64,000 bases of DNA from Anaerolineales bacterium (GTDB lineage Bacteria > Chloroflexota > Anaerolineae > 4572-78 > J111): contig JACKAU010000010.1 of NCBI GenBank assembly GCA_020634855.1, positions 124,001 to 188,000 on the forward strand, written 5' to 3'. Position 1 is the first letter of the stretch. Every line of letters begins with the position of its first letter. Of this stretch, positions 26,192-35,006 are shown piece after piece. The notes beneath the pieces were generated by a model that ran no database searches, was not told where the DNA came from, and worked only from the letters and a program-made list of their open reading frames with translations. The translations under genes were made by a program, and so were the position numbers.

Positions 26192-29100
26192 AATGATCCT
26201 TTTGATGTCTGAAGTAGGGCCAATATTTCGTCGTAATCAAAATCCTGAGCCAGGCCGTTAAGTAAGACCGCCAGCGGATGGTTAAAGCGGCTGATGTCGT
26301 CGATGATGTCATCGACACCTGACATATCACTGCGAGTCGCAGCTTCCCTTAACTGCTCAATCAGTTCAGCCGGCAGCGTGGCAATCGCGGCGTCGATTTG
26401 CGCTCGATCCGAAGCCGTATCTTGGGCCGACTCGGCGGCCTCATCCTCATCGTCTGGTTCTTCATAAATGTATTGGACGCCAATGTGCTTTGCCATCATT
26501 TTAAATATATCCGCTTCACGGAATGGTTTGCGCAGAAAATCATCACACCCCGCTGACACCACCACCACCCGTTCCTCTTCAAAGGTGCTGGCCGTTAGGG
26601 CGATAACAGCCGTGGCCTGGCCTCGTGTGGTGGCTTTGATTTTTCGAGTGGCTTCATAGCCATCCATGACCGGCATCCGCATATCCATCCAAATCAGGTG
26701 AGGCTCCCACTGCTGCCACAAGTCAATGGCCTCCTGACCGTTGACCGCCTCTTCTACCGCAAAGCCGAGGGGTTTTAAAAGTTTCCTCATCAACTGCCGG
26801 TTTGTCTCGCTGTCATCAACCACCAAAATCCGAAATTGAGACTGGTTTGGGGCCAGGCCAATCACGTGGCGGTCTCGACTTGCGGTTTTGACCCCACTAG
26901 CTTGGGCCAGTGAAGCCTTAATATCAAATATAAAAATCGTGCCCTGCCCCAGTTCACTGCCGGCGGTTAATTCGCCGCCCATCAACTGGACAAATTGATG
27001 ACTGATCGTCAACCCCAAGCCGGTCCCTTCGGTTGAACTCTGGCCGGTGCGGGTCTGGACAAACGCATCGAAGACGGTTGCCAGATCTTCCGGGGCGATA
27101 CCCGGACCGGTATCTTCGACTTCAAAAGATAAGCTGATGGCCGGTTGAGCCACGTGAGACGCGTCCTGATCGCCATTGGCCTGATCGGCCCGACCCCAAA
27201 TTCGCAAGGTGACCCCGCCTACTTCGGTGAATTTAAGCGCGTTGTTAAGAAGGTTGATCAGCACCTGTCTCAGCTTGACTTCATCGGTGCGAATAAACTG
27301 GGGCAGCCCACTCCGCTCAACGGTTAGCTGCAAATTTTTAGATTGCGCTCGCAGCCGGAACATATCTTCCAGGTCGTCCAGCATTTGGTGCAGATCGAAA
27401 TCATTCTCATTCAGCGTGGTTCGACCTGACTCGATTTTTGAGAGCGATAATACATTATTGATCAGGGTTAGTAAATGTTCCCCGCTGCGGTTGATAGTAC
27501 GCAGATTTTCTTCGTACTCGGCGGGTAGCGATGGGCCGTTTCGGTTAGTATTTTTCATCATGAGTTGGGAAAACCCAATGATGGCGTTTAACGGTGTGCG
27601 GAGTTCGTGGCTCATATTCGATAAAAATTCGCTCTTGGCCTTGTTGGCCGCTTCAGCGGCCTGGCGGGCTTGCTCTAATTCAGTAATGTCGTGGTAAATG
27701 ACCAGCCCCGCCACCTGTTTATTGTCGATGATGATCGGTACGCTCAAAATTTCCACATCAACCAGTGATCCGTCTTTGCAACTCCGCCGGTCGATGGCTC
27801 GCACCGGTTTGCCTTCGCCAATCTGTTGGGCGTAGACCAGGGCGCGCGGTAGGAGGGCGTCGTTGATGAGTATTTCATGAATGGTTCGTCCGACGGCTTC
27901 ATCTGGCGTATAGCCAAATAGTTTTTCCGCAGCCGGGTTCCAAGACGTGACCTCAAGACTATTAGGTAAAACCATCACGGTTGCTACCGGGCTGTTAACT
28001 AATAGGGCTTCAAAGATTTGTTTCTCGCGGCGGATGTCTTGGTGGAGACGAGCGTTTTGAATAGCGCCGGCGGCCTGATTGGCAAAGATTTGCAATATTT
28101 TGACATCATCTTCAGTGTAGGCATCCATCTCGTGGCTGTCAACCCCTAGCATACCGATGGTGGTGGAACCAACGATTAGCGGGACGCCCATCCAGCCCCG
28201 GATTTTCTGATCGCCGACCCAAATTTCATCGTAAGGCGGCTTGTGCAGATCGGGAATAATCATTGGCGCTTGTTGCCTAAACACCTGCGCCGCCGGATCA
28301 TCGCTGGTTAACGGAATATGCGCTCCCATCCATTGATCGGGCAGATTGGCGCTGGCAAACAGGACCAAATCGGAATCATCTTGTAGAGATAGCCCGGCAC
28401 TATCATAGGCAATAACGTTGCGGAGTTCTTCCATAATTTTATCGAGAACCGTTTGTAAATCTAAACTGCTGCTCAAGGCAGTGGCCACTTGGCGTAGACT
28501 TTCGGCCATTTGGCGCTGATGATGCTCTTGCTCGAAAAGTCGAGCGACCTCAATCGCTCCGGCCACTTGCCCGGCGATGGTTTCCGCCAAGCGCATCTCG
28601 TCCGGGGTGAAGACTCGGTCGGGATCGGTGGTGTCCAGCCCAATTGTGCCGATGACCTCGCCTCGGGCCAGCAGCGGCACAATCATAATGCATTCAGTCT
28701 GCCGCGCCGCCATAATATCGTGGATAGACGCCAGAAGCGGGTTGGTTTGGGCTTTAGAGACCACAACTGACTGTTTCGTTTCAAGAACTTTTTGCGTGGC
28801 CGGATTCCCTTCGATGGGAATAATAATGCCTTTGGCGCTGGCCTCAGCCTGATTTTTAGAATAATCGGCCACCACTTCCAGTTGGGTGTATTCGCCATTG
28901 AGCAGGGTGATACCGCAATTTCTCGCATATAACGCCATGACCATCTCTTGGGCTACAATCTCTAACGCCGCCGGTAAATCTGTTACTGTCGCGACAGTTT
29001 GGGCAACATTGTTGATTAGCGCTAGTTCGCCTATCCGCTGGGCCAATTCGTCATGCGCGTTTTGAATGACTTGCTCGGCCTGTTTACGGTCGGTGATATC

Positions 29101-30867
29101 AAGCACGAAGCCGATCAATTTGACCACCTCTCCAGCCTGGGTGATCGGCTGGCCTCTAGACATAACGTAACTGATCCGGCCGTTCGGGTGGAGATAGCGT
29201 AGTTCAATATTGTAAGTTGTGCCTTGGCTTTGCGCCTGGGCAAATCTTTTGGCCAGCAGAGAGGCATCGTCAGGGTGCAGCATTTTTAAGTAATCGGCGA
29301 AAGAGGGCGTTCCGGCTTGAGGATCAAACCCGGTCATCCTGAACATCTCTTCCGACCAGGTAAATGTCTCCGAAGCAAGGTCAAATTCCCAACTACCTAA
29401 CTGAGCCAGTTTCTGTGTCTCTACCAGGCGACGTTCGCTCTCTTTGAGGGCTTGCTCAACCTGCTGCCTGTGGGCAATATCTTCTTTAAGCATGTCATTA
29501 AGTTGCTCAAGTTTGGCTGTTCGTTCGGCGACTAACTCCTCAAGATGATCCCGATGCCGGCGCAGTTCAGCGACCGTGGTTTGTAGTTGGGCCGCCATCA
29601 AAGCGAATGAATGAGCCAACTGACCTACTTCATCGTGGCGTTCAGCCGCCAACCTGATCGAGTCGCCGGTATCAGCTTGCCAGGTCTCGGTTGCTAACTG
29701 TTTAGTCGCTTCATTGAGTTGCAGGATGGGTTGCGTAATCCACAGCGAAAGCAAAACGCCCATAGTGATAGCGCCGGCTAACCCTAACAATGACAAGGCC
29801 AGCGTTGTGTAAAAACTACGGTTGATTTGCGCCATAAAATCGGTGCGGGGTACAATGACTGCAATCAACCAATCCAGTCCAAACTCATTCGAAAAAGGGG
29901 TGATTTGTAGAAAGTAATCACGGCCTTCATACTTGAATTGGAGTTGCTGAGACTGGTCAATATTAGCCAGGTTGCCAAACTGGCCCGAGAGGTAATCGGC
30001 ACTGGTCTGCACCAGAGGGTCTTGGCTATCGAAGGCGCTGGGGGGCTGTCGGTTGAATCTATCGGCCAGGGCTACTCCCTGGTCGGTTGACGACGCTACA
30101 ATTCGCCCATTCTGGTCGATAATCAAGGCCTGGCCAGTCTGACCGATCTCCAAACTGCTCAGAAAGGTGTTGGTTTGCGCCAGGGCAATTTCCACCCCCA
30201 AAACCCCTTGTAGCGCCCCATTGTTGTCGTAGAGGGGATAGCTGGCGGTGACAGACGCGGTGTGATTTGTGAATTCTAGAAAAACATCGCTCCAGGTGGG
30301 GCGGCCGGCCTGTACGGCGGCCATATACCACGGACGAATCCGGGCGTCGTAATCGGGCGCGGTGCTCATGAGTTCGGTTCGTTGCCCCTGGTCATCAGTC
30401 GCGTAAATTTCGAAAGCGCCAGGCTTAAAATCATCGGTTACTTCGATAGTAAATTGGCTGCCGCCCTCTCGTACCCGTCCGGCCCCAACCAATCCCCCCA
30501 GATTATTGCCCAGGTATACGTAGCTCACTTTATCAAACTGCTGAATCTGATGCCAAAAGTACGTTTCGAGTTGGGCGGCGTCTGCCGGATCGATCAAGCC
30601 GGTGCGAATGTTATCGGCGTTGAGTTCATTGATGAGAATGGGGATTTCTAAGTAACTGCGTAACTGCTGATCAATTCGAGCCGCAGTTTCGCTTTGCAGT
30701 TGGTGCGCCAGATCATTAACGGCGCGTTGGCCGCCGGTAAAAGATAAATAGCTGATCAAGGCGACGGTCGCCGTAACTGGGATGATAAATAGGATAATGA
30801 GGTAGGTCCGAATGGACAACTGCCCCAAAAATTTTGCCAGCCATCGGCTAAATGATTGTCCCAACAT
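26188..30867 (-). CDS. Multi-sensor hybrid histidine kinase (Cache-HAMP-PAS-GAF-GAF-PAS-HisKA-HATPase-REC)
   Basis: A 1559-residue hybrid kinase. The N-terminal membrane helix (~20-40) and second helix (~353-377) flank an extracytoplasmic dCache-type ligand domain (SYPLYDNNGALQGVLGVEI, QALIIDQNGRIVAS). HAMP (~378-430) and a coiled coil follow, then PAS (~490-605), two GAF domains (~620-775 and ~790-950), PAS (~960-1075), HisKA with H1087 (FLSNMSHELRTPLN), HATPase (DTGPGI, GTGLGLTISHQ) and a receiver with D1395 (LIWMDMRMPVMDGYE). The last ~90 residues are helical (AELIEQLREAATRSDM, LAQDFDYDEILALL), as in tails of some cyanobacterial hybrid kinases, with no Hpt histidine motif. It is the third gene read, of four. 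Confidence 0.93.
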   Translation of the reverse strand: MLGQSFSRWLAKFLGQLSIRTYLIILFIIPVTATVALISYLSFTGGQRAVNDLAHQLQSETAARIDQQLRSYLEIPILINELNADNIRTGLIDPADAAQLETYFWHQIQQFDKVSYVYLGNNLGGLVGAGRVREGGSQFTIEVTDDFKPGAFEIYATDDQGQRTELMSTAPDYDARIRPWYMAAVQAGRPTWSDVFLEFTNHTASVTASYPLYDNNGALQGVLGVEIALAQTNTFLSSLEIGQTGQALIIDQNGRIVASSTDQGVALADRFNRQPPSAFDSQDPLVQTSADYLSGQFGNLANIDQSQQLQFKYEGRDYFLQITPFSNEFGLDWLIAVIVPRTDFMAQINRSFYTTLALSLLGLAGAITMGVLLSLWITQPILQLNEATKQLATETWQADTGDSIRLAAERHDEVGQLAHSFALMAAQLQTTVAELRRHRDHLEELVAERTAKLEQLNDMLKEDIAHRQQVEQALKESERRLVETQKLAQLGSWEFDLASETFTWSEEMFRMTGFDPQAGTPSFADYLKMLHPDDASLLAKRFAQAQSQGTTYNIELRYLHPNGRISYVMSRGQPITQAGEVVKLIGFVLDITDRKQAEQVIQNAHDELAQRIGELALINNVAQTVATVTDLPAALEIVAQEMVMALYARNCGITLLNGEYTQLEVVADYSKNQAEASAKGIIIPIEGNPATQKVLETKQSVVVSKAQTNPLLASIHDIMAARQTECIMIVPLLARGEVIGTIGLDTTDPDRVFTPDEMRLAETIAGQVAGAIEVARLFEQEHHQRQMAESLRQVATALSSSLDLQTVLDKIMEELRNVIAYDSAGLSLQDDSDLVLFASANLPDQWMGAHIPLTSDDPAAQVFRQQAPMIIPDLHKPPYDEIWVGDQKIRGWMGVPLIVGSTTIGMLGVDSHEMDAYTEDDVKILQIFANQAAGAIQNARLHQDIRREKQIFEALLVNSPVATVMVLPNSLEVTSWNPAAEKLFGYTPDEAVGRTIHEILINDALLPRALVYAQQIGEGKPVRAIDRRSCKDGSLVDVEILSVPIIIDNKQVAGLVIYHDITELEQARQAAEAANKAKSEFLSNMSHELRTPLNAIIGFSQLMMKNTNRNGPSLPAEYEENLRTINRSGEHLLTLINNVLSLSKIESGRTTLNENDFDLHQMLDDLEDMFRLRAQSKNLQLTVERSGLPQFIRTDEVKLRQVLINLLNNALKFTEVGGVTLRIWGRADQANGDQDASHVAQPAISLSFEVEDTGPGIAPEDLATVFDAFVQTRTGQSSTEGTGLGLTISHQFVQLMGGELTAGSELGQGTIFIFDIKASLAQASGVKTASRDRHVIGLAPNQSQFRILVVDDSETNRQLMRKLLKPLGFAVEEAVNGQEAIDLWQQWEPHLIWMDMRMPVMDGYEATRKIKATTRGQATAVIALTASTFEEERVVVVSAGCDDFLRKPFREADIFKMMAKHIGVQYIYEEPDDEDEAAESAQDTASDRAQIDAAIATLPAELIEQLREAATRSDMSGVDDIIDDISRFNHPLAVLLNGLAQDFDYDEILALLQTSKGSL

Positions 30868-30869
30868 AA

Positions 30870-32201
30870 CTAATCCTGGACGCTTGAGGAAAATTTGGCG
30901 ACCTCGGCCGGCAGCCGCACCGTAAAGCGCGATCCTTGCCCCAACTCACTGGCGACGGCGATGTCTCCATCCATCAACCGGCATAAATCGTGGGTGATAG
31001 CCAACCCCAGGCCGATACCGCCATACTTGCGTCGGGTTGACATATCAACCTGGGTAAACGCCTCGAAGATCTGCTCCAGCTGCGCCGGCGACATGCCAAT
31101 GCCGGTATCGCTGACCTGAAAAATCAACCAATCTGTAGCCGGATGGGAGGCCAGATCGGATTCTCGGTAAACCGTGAGGCGGACTATTCCGTTTTCGGTG
31201 AATTTAGCCGCGTTGTCTAATATATTGCGCAGAATTTGCCTGACTCGACTCTGGTCAGTTTTCATGGTACCTAAATTTTCAGCCAGATCAACCTCAAGGC
31301 TATTTTTATTGGCGACAAGCGTGGCTTGAACTTGCCCCACAACATCTTCAACCAAGGTCTTGACCAAAAACGGTTCGATTTGGAGAACCAACTTATCGGC
31401 TTGGAGTTTAGCAATGTCGAGAATCTCATTGACCAGCAGCAGTAAATGCTCACCGGCGCTTTGAATCTTGAGCAAGTCCGCCTCAAACTCCTCGTAGCCC
31501 AGTTGGGCGGCGTCTTCGTAAAGCAGTTGAGCGTAGCCTAAAATCGCGCTCAGAGGGGTGCGCAGTTCGTGGCTCATATTGGCCAGAAAAGTGGTTTTGG
31601 CCTGGCTGGCGGTTTCGGCGGCCTCTTTGGCCTGGGCCAGATCGACGTGACTTTTTTCCAAATCGGCATAAAGCGCGGCCAACTCCTGGCGGTTGATCTC
31701 CACCGTTTGAATATCGCGATAAGACCGCAGCGCGCCCATGACCGTGGTCAGTAGTTTTTCGCGGGTCAACTCTGTTTTGACTTTGTAATCATTGATGTCG
31801 TAATCCATGATCACGGCTTCTTCCGGAGCCTGGCCCGGTTGGCCGGTTCGCAGCACAATCCGCACCAGCCGGTTTTTGAGAATGTTACGGATGTAATTGG
31901 CCACCTTTAAGCCGGAGTCGTTTTCCTCCATCACAATGTCCAGCAAGATCAGCGCCGTATCGGGATGGGCCTCAATTAATTGCTGAGCTTCGTCAGCCGA
32001 GTAAGCCGAGATGAATTGCAGCGGTTTGTCCTCGAATTTGAACTTTTGTAGGGCCAGTCGGGCGACCTGATGCGCTTCGGCTTTGTCATCAACCAGCATA
32101 ACTTTCCAGGTATTGATTTTATCAACCGTTTCGTTTGGAACGCTATCGACAAAAATCAGTCGATCATCTTCAAGGTTTGGCTCGCCTGAATGTTGAGTCA
32201 T
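30870..32201 (-). CDS. Receiver-histidine kinase protein, first gene of sensory operon
   Basis: A 443-residue cytoplasmic protein with an N-terminal receiver (D38-D39, phospho-acceptor D88 in ALILLDIVMEE). The segment RTGQPGQAPEEAVIMDYDIN and KTELTREKL follows, nearly the same as in the fourth operon gene. This segment is also typical of receivers linked to DUF3369. After a coiled coil come HisKA H211 (FLANMSHELRTPLSAI) and an HATPase (QILRNILDNAAKFT, DTGIGMSP, GGIGLGLAITHDL). There is no output domain. The next gene starts 2 bases after its stop. The 212-bp divergent spacer upstream should contain the operon promoter. Confidence 0.93.
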   Translation of the reverse strand: MTQHSGEPNLEDDRLIFVDSVPNETVDKINTWKVMLVDDKAEAHQVARLALQKFKFEDKPLQFISAYSADEAQQLIEAHPDTALILLDIVMEENDSGLKVANYIRNILKNRLVRIVLRTGQPGQAPEEAVIMDYDINDYKVKTELTREKLLTTVMGALRSYRDIQTVEINRQELAALYADLEKSHVDLAQAKEAAETASQAKTTFLANMSHELRTPLSAILGYAQLLYEDAAQLGYEEFEADLLKIQSAGEHLLLLVNEILDIAKLQADKLVLQIEPFLVKTLVEDVVGQVQATLVANKNSLEVDLAENLGTMKTDQSRVRQILRNILDNAAKFTENGIVRLTVYRESDLASHPATDWLIFQVSDTGIGMSPAQLEQIFEAFTQVDMSTRRKYGGIGLGLAITHDLCRLMDGDIAVASELGQGSRFTVRLPAEVAKFSSSVQD

Positions 32202-32413
32202 AACTTTATCCTTAGGCTAGATACTTTTTAACACGCTGTTAACTGACACCGACGCCTATGGGTAAGGGTGGCTGTTGGGGATTGTTTTCAAGTAGGCTCT
32301 CCCCATTTTACCATGAAAAAGGGTTAAATTTTCAATTTGGCGTTAGAAAAAGTTGCCAAACTTGCCAAGGCGGACCATAATCGCTCAAATATAATCTTAG
32401 ACAAGGAGGTCTG

Positions 32414-33967
32414 ATGTTAAATTTAGCGATTTCATTGGAAGAAAGCGCCCGGCGGCAGCCTGGAAAAAACGCCGTTGTTTTTGGGGAAACACGGCTCAGT
32501 TACGCCCAGCTCAACGGCGCAGCCAATCAGGTGGCCAATGGCCTCACCGAGTTAGGCATCGGTCCCGGCGATAAAGTGGCGCTCAGTTGCCCTAACCTCC
32601 CTTACTTTCCCATTGTATATTACGGTATTCTCAAAACCGGAGCCACGGTCGTGCCGCTCAATGTCCTGTTCAAGCGGCGTGAAGTGGCCTACCACTTAAT
32701 CGATTCCCAGGCCAAAGCCTATTTCTGCTTTCAGGGAACTCCTCAACTACCGATGGGACAGGAAGGTTACGCCGGGTTCAATGAAGCGCCCTCATGCGAC
32801 CACTTTTTTATGATCACCGCCGATCCGACCGCCCCCTCACCTATCGAACAGACCACCACGCTGGGTTTGTTGATGCACAACCGCTCCGCTGTTTTTGACA
32901 CCGTCCAGACCCAAACCGACGACAGCGCCGTCATTCTGTATACCTCCGGCACCACCGGCCAACCCAAAGGGGCGACGTTGAGCCACGCCAACATGTTCTT
33001 CAACGCCCTGGTCAGCAGCCAGATGCTCCAACTGTCAGCCGGCGATACCGCTCTGATCGTCCTGCCGCTGTTTCACTCCTTCGGGCAGACGGTGCTGATG
33101 AATGCTGGCATCTACGCCGGCATGACGAATGTGCTCCTGCCCCGGTTCGATCCCGACGCCGTGTTGGCCGCGATGCAAAATGAAAATGTGTCGGTCTTCT
33201 GTGGCGTGCCGACGATGTATTGGGCGCTGCTCAATCACCCTGAAGCCCACAAATATGATTTGGATAAGATCGCCCGTAATTTACGCGTGTGCGTCTCCGG
33301 CGGTTCATCGTTACCGGTTGAGATTTTGCGGGGTTTTGAGGAGAAATTCAACGTGCCAATTCTGGAGGGCTACGGCTTGTCGGAAACGTCGCCGGTGGCG
33401 TCCTTCAACCACTTGGATCGCGAGCGAAAACCCGGCTCGATTGGCACGCCGATTTGGGGCGTCGAAATGCGGGTGGTCGATGTCAACGACCGGCCCCTCC
33501 CGGCCGGCGAGCGCGGCGAAATAGTTATCCGGGGGCATAATGTCATGAAAGGCTACTACAATCGCCCCAACGACACCGCCGAGGCTATTCGTAATAATTG
33601 GTTTCACACCGGCGATGTCGGCGTGATGGATGAGGATGGCTATTTCTCCATCGTTGACCGCCTCAAAGATATGATCATTCGCAGCGGTTTTAGCGTTTAT
33701 CCCCGTGAGATAGAAGAAGAGTTAATGACCCATCCGGCCATTTCCCTGGCGGCGGTCATTGGCGTGCCGCATGAAGAAGTCGGCGAGGAGATTAAAGCCT
33801 ATGTCATTCTCCGTGAGGGCGCTACCGCCACTTCGGAGGAAATTATCGCCTGGAGCCAGGCTAATATGGCTGGCCACAAATATCCGCGCCTGGTCGAGAT
33901 CGCCGACTCGCTGCCGATGACGGCCACCGGGAAGATTTTGAAGAAGGAGTTGAGGACAAGGGGATAG
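32414..33967 (+). CDS. Long-chain fatty acid-CoA ligase (AMP-binding enzyme)
   Basis: A 517-residue adenylate-forming enzyme, probably activating a fatty or other carboxylic acid to its CoA thioester. The P-loop-like motif is VILYTSGTTGQPKGATLSH. The aromatic LEGYGLSETSPV, the hinge GDVGVMDEDGYFSIVDRLKDMI and the C-terminal catalytic lysine region TATGKILKKELR are present. There is no membrane segment. AAGGAGG lies 6 bases before the ATG. It is divergent from the sensory operon and convergent with the ABC genes, with 7 bases between stops, so it is probably monocistronic. Chain-length preference cannot be read from the sequence. Confidence 0.93.
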   Translation: MLNLAISLEESARRQPGKNAVVFGETRLSYAQLNGAANQVANGLTELGIGPGDKVALSCPNLPYFPIVYYGILKTGATVVPLNVLFKRREVAYHLIDSQAKAYFCFQGTPQLPMGQEGYAGFNEAPSCDHFFMITADPTAPSPIEQTTTLGLLMHNRSAVFDTVQTQTDDSAVILYTSGTTGQPKGATLSHANMFFNALVSSQMLQLSAGDTALIVLPLFHSFGQTVLMNAGIYAGMTNVLLPRFDPDAVLAAMQNENVSVFCGVPTMYWALLNHPEAHKYDLDKIARNLRVCVSGGSSLPVEILRGFEEKFNVPILEGYGLSETSPVASFNHLDRERKPGSIGTPIWGVEMRVVDVNDRPLPAGERGEIVIRGHNVMKGYYNRPNDTAEAIRNNWFHTGDVGVMDEDGYFSIVDRLKDMIIRSGFSVYPREIEEELMTHPAISLAAVIGVPHEEVGEEIKAYVILREGATATSEEIIAWSQANMAGHKYPRLVEIADSLPMTATGKILKKELRTRG

Positions 33968-33974
33968 AGACAGT

Positions 33975-35006
33975 CTATTCGGAGAAGGGATAAACAACGA
34001 CCTTGTCGCGTACGCTCAACTCAACGCGCTGGCCGGGATAAAATTCACCTTCAGAGCCGAGGAGGCGGGTGTGCAGGTAATGACCGGACGGCAGCCGGAG
34101 TTTGAGTAGTTGGTCATGCCCAAAATAGTCGCGTTCGACGATTTCAGCCGGGCCGGCTTCATTGGGGGTGAGCAGCAGATCCTCCGGGCGCAGCATCACC
34201 TCGACCGCGCCGCTGTACAACCCGGCGATGGGCAGCCGGCCCAGTTCGCATTCGACCTGACCGGCGACGGCCTGACCCGGCAAAAAGTTGGCGTTCCCTA
34301 GAAACGTGGCGACTTCTTTGCTGATCGGACGGCGGTAGAGCTTGTAGGGCGAGTCGGTTTGGGCGATGCGCCCGTTGATCATAACCGCTACCTCATCGGC
34401 CAGACTCAGGGCCTCTTCCTGATCGTGGGTGACAAAGATGACGGTGGCGTGGGCCTTGCGTAAAATCTGGCGCACCTCGGCTCGGATTTGAGTACGCAGT
34501 CCGGCATCCAGATTGGAAAACGGCTCATCGAGCAAAATGAGTTGGGGATTGGGAGCCAGCGCGCGGGCTAGAGCGACGCGCTGTTGCTGCCCCCCCGATA
34601 GTTCGTGGGGCATGCGTTTTTGCAGGTCCGGCAGGCCGACCAGCGCCAGTACTTCGGCGACACGCTTTTTCTTGTCGATGCCCCGGCCGAGACCATAAGC
34701 TACATTGTCAGCGACAGTCATATGAGGAAAGAGGGCGTACTCCTGAAAAACCATCCCGACGCTGCGTCGCTCCGGCGGCACGAATTTACCCTCGCTGCTG
34801 ACCACCTGTCCGCCGATGTCAATCCGGCCTTCGTCCGGCGCTTCGAAACCGGCCAACAAGCGCAGCGTGGTCGTTTTGCCGCAGCCGCTTGGCCCCAGCA
34901 AGGCCAGAAATTGACCCGTACGCAAAGAGAGGTTCACCCCATCAACGGCGCGAACCTCTCCAAACTGTTTTGAAAGTCCTTCACATCGAATGGCCGTAGA
35001 ACTCAT
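33975..35006 (-). CDS. ABC transporter ATP-binding protein, iron(III)-type (FbpC-like)
   Basis: A 343-residue importer ATPase. Walker A is GPSGCGKT (38-45), the signature is LSGGQQQRVALARAL, and Walker B is LILLDEPFSNLD with D-loop and switch H (VIFVTHDQEEAL). The C-terminal ~100 residues carry a TOBE-type domain (EVMLRPEDLLL). It starts inside the stop of the permease gene (4-base overlap). With the fused permease and LysM-binding protein it forms an FbpABC/FutABC-type transporter, read in the order binding protein, permease, ATPase. Confidence 0.92.
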   Translation of the reverse strand: MSSTAIRCEGLSKQFGEVRAVDGVNLSLRTGQFLALLGPSGCGKTTTLRLLAGFEAPDEGRIDIGGQVVSSEGKFVPPERRSVGMVFQEYALFPHMTVADNVAYGLGRGIDKKKRVAEVLALVGLPDLQKRMPHELSGGQQQRVALARALAPNPQLILLDEPFSNLDAGLRTQIRAEVRQILRKAHATVIFVTHDQEEALSLADEVAVMINGRIAQTDSPYKLYRRPISKEVATFLGNANFLPGQAVAGQVECELGRLPIAGLYSGAVEVMLRPEDLLLTPNEAGPAEIVERDYFGHDQLLKLRLPSGHYLHTRLLGSEGEFYPGQRVELSVRDKVVVYPFSE

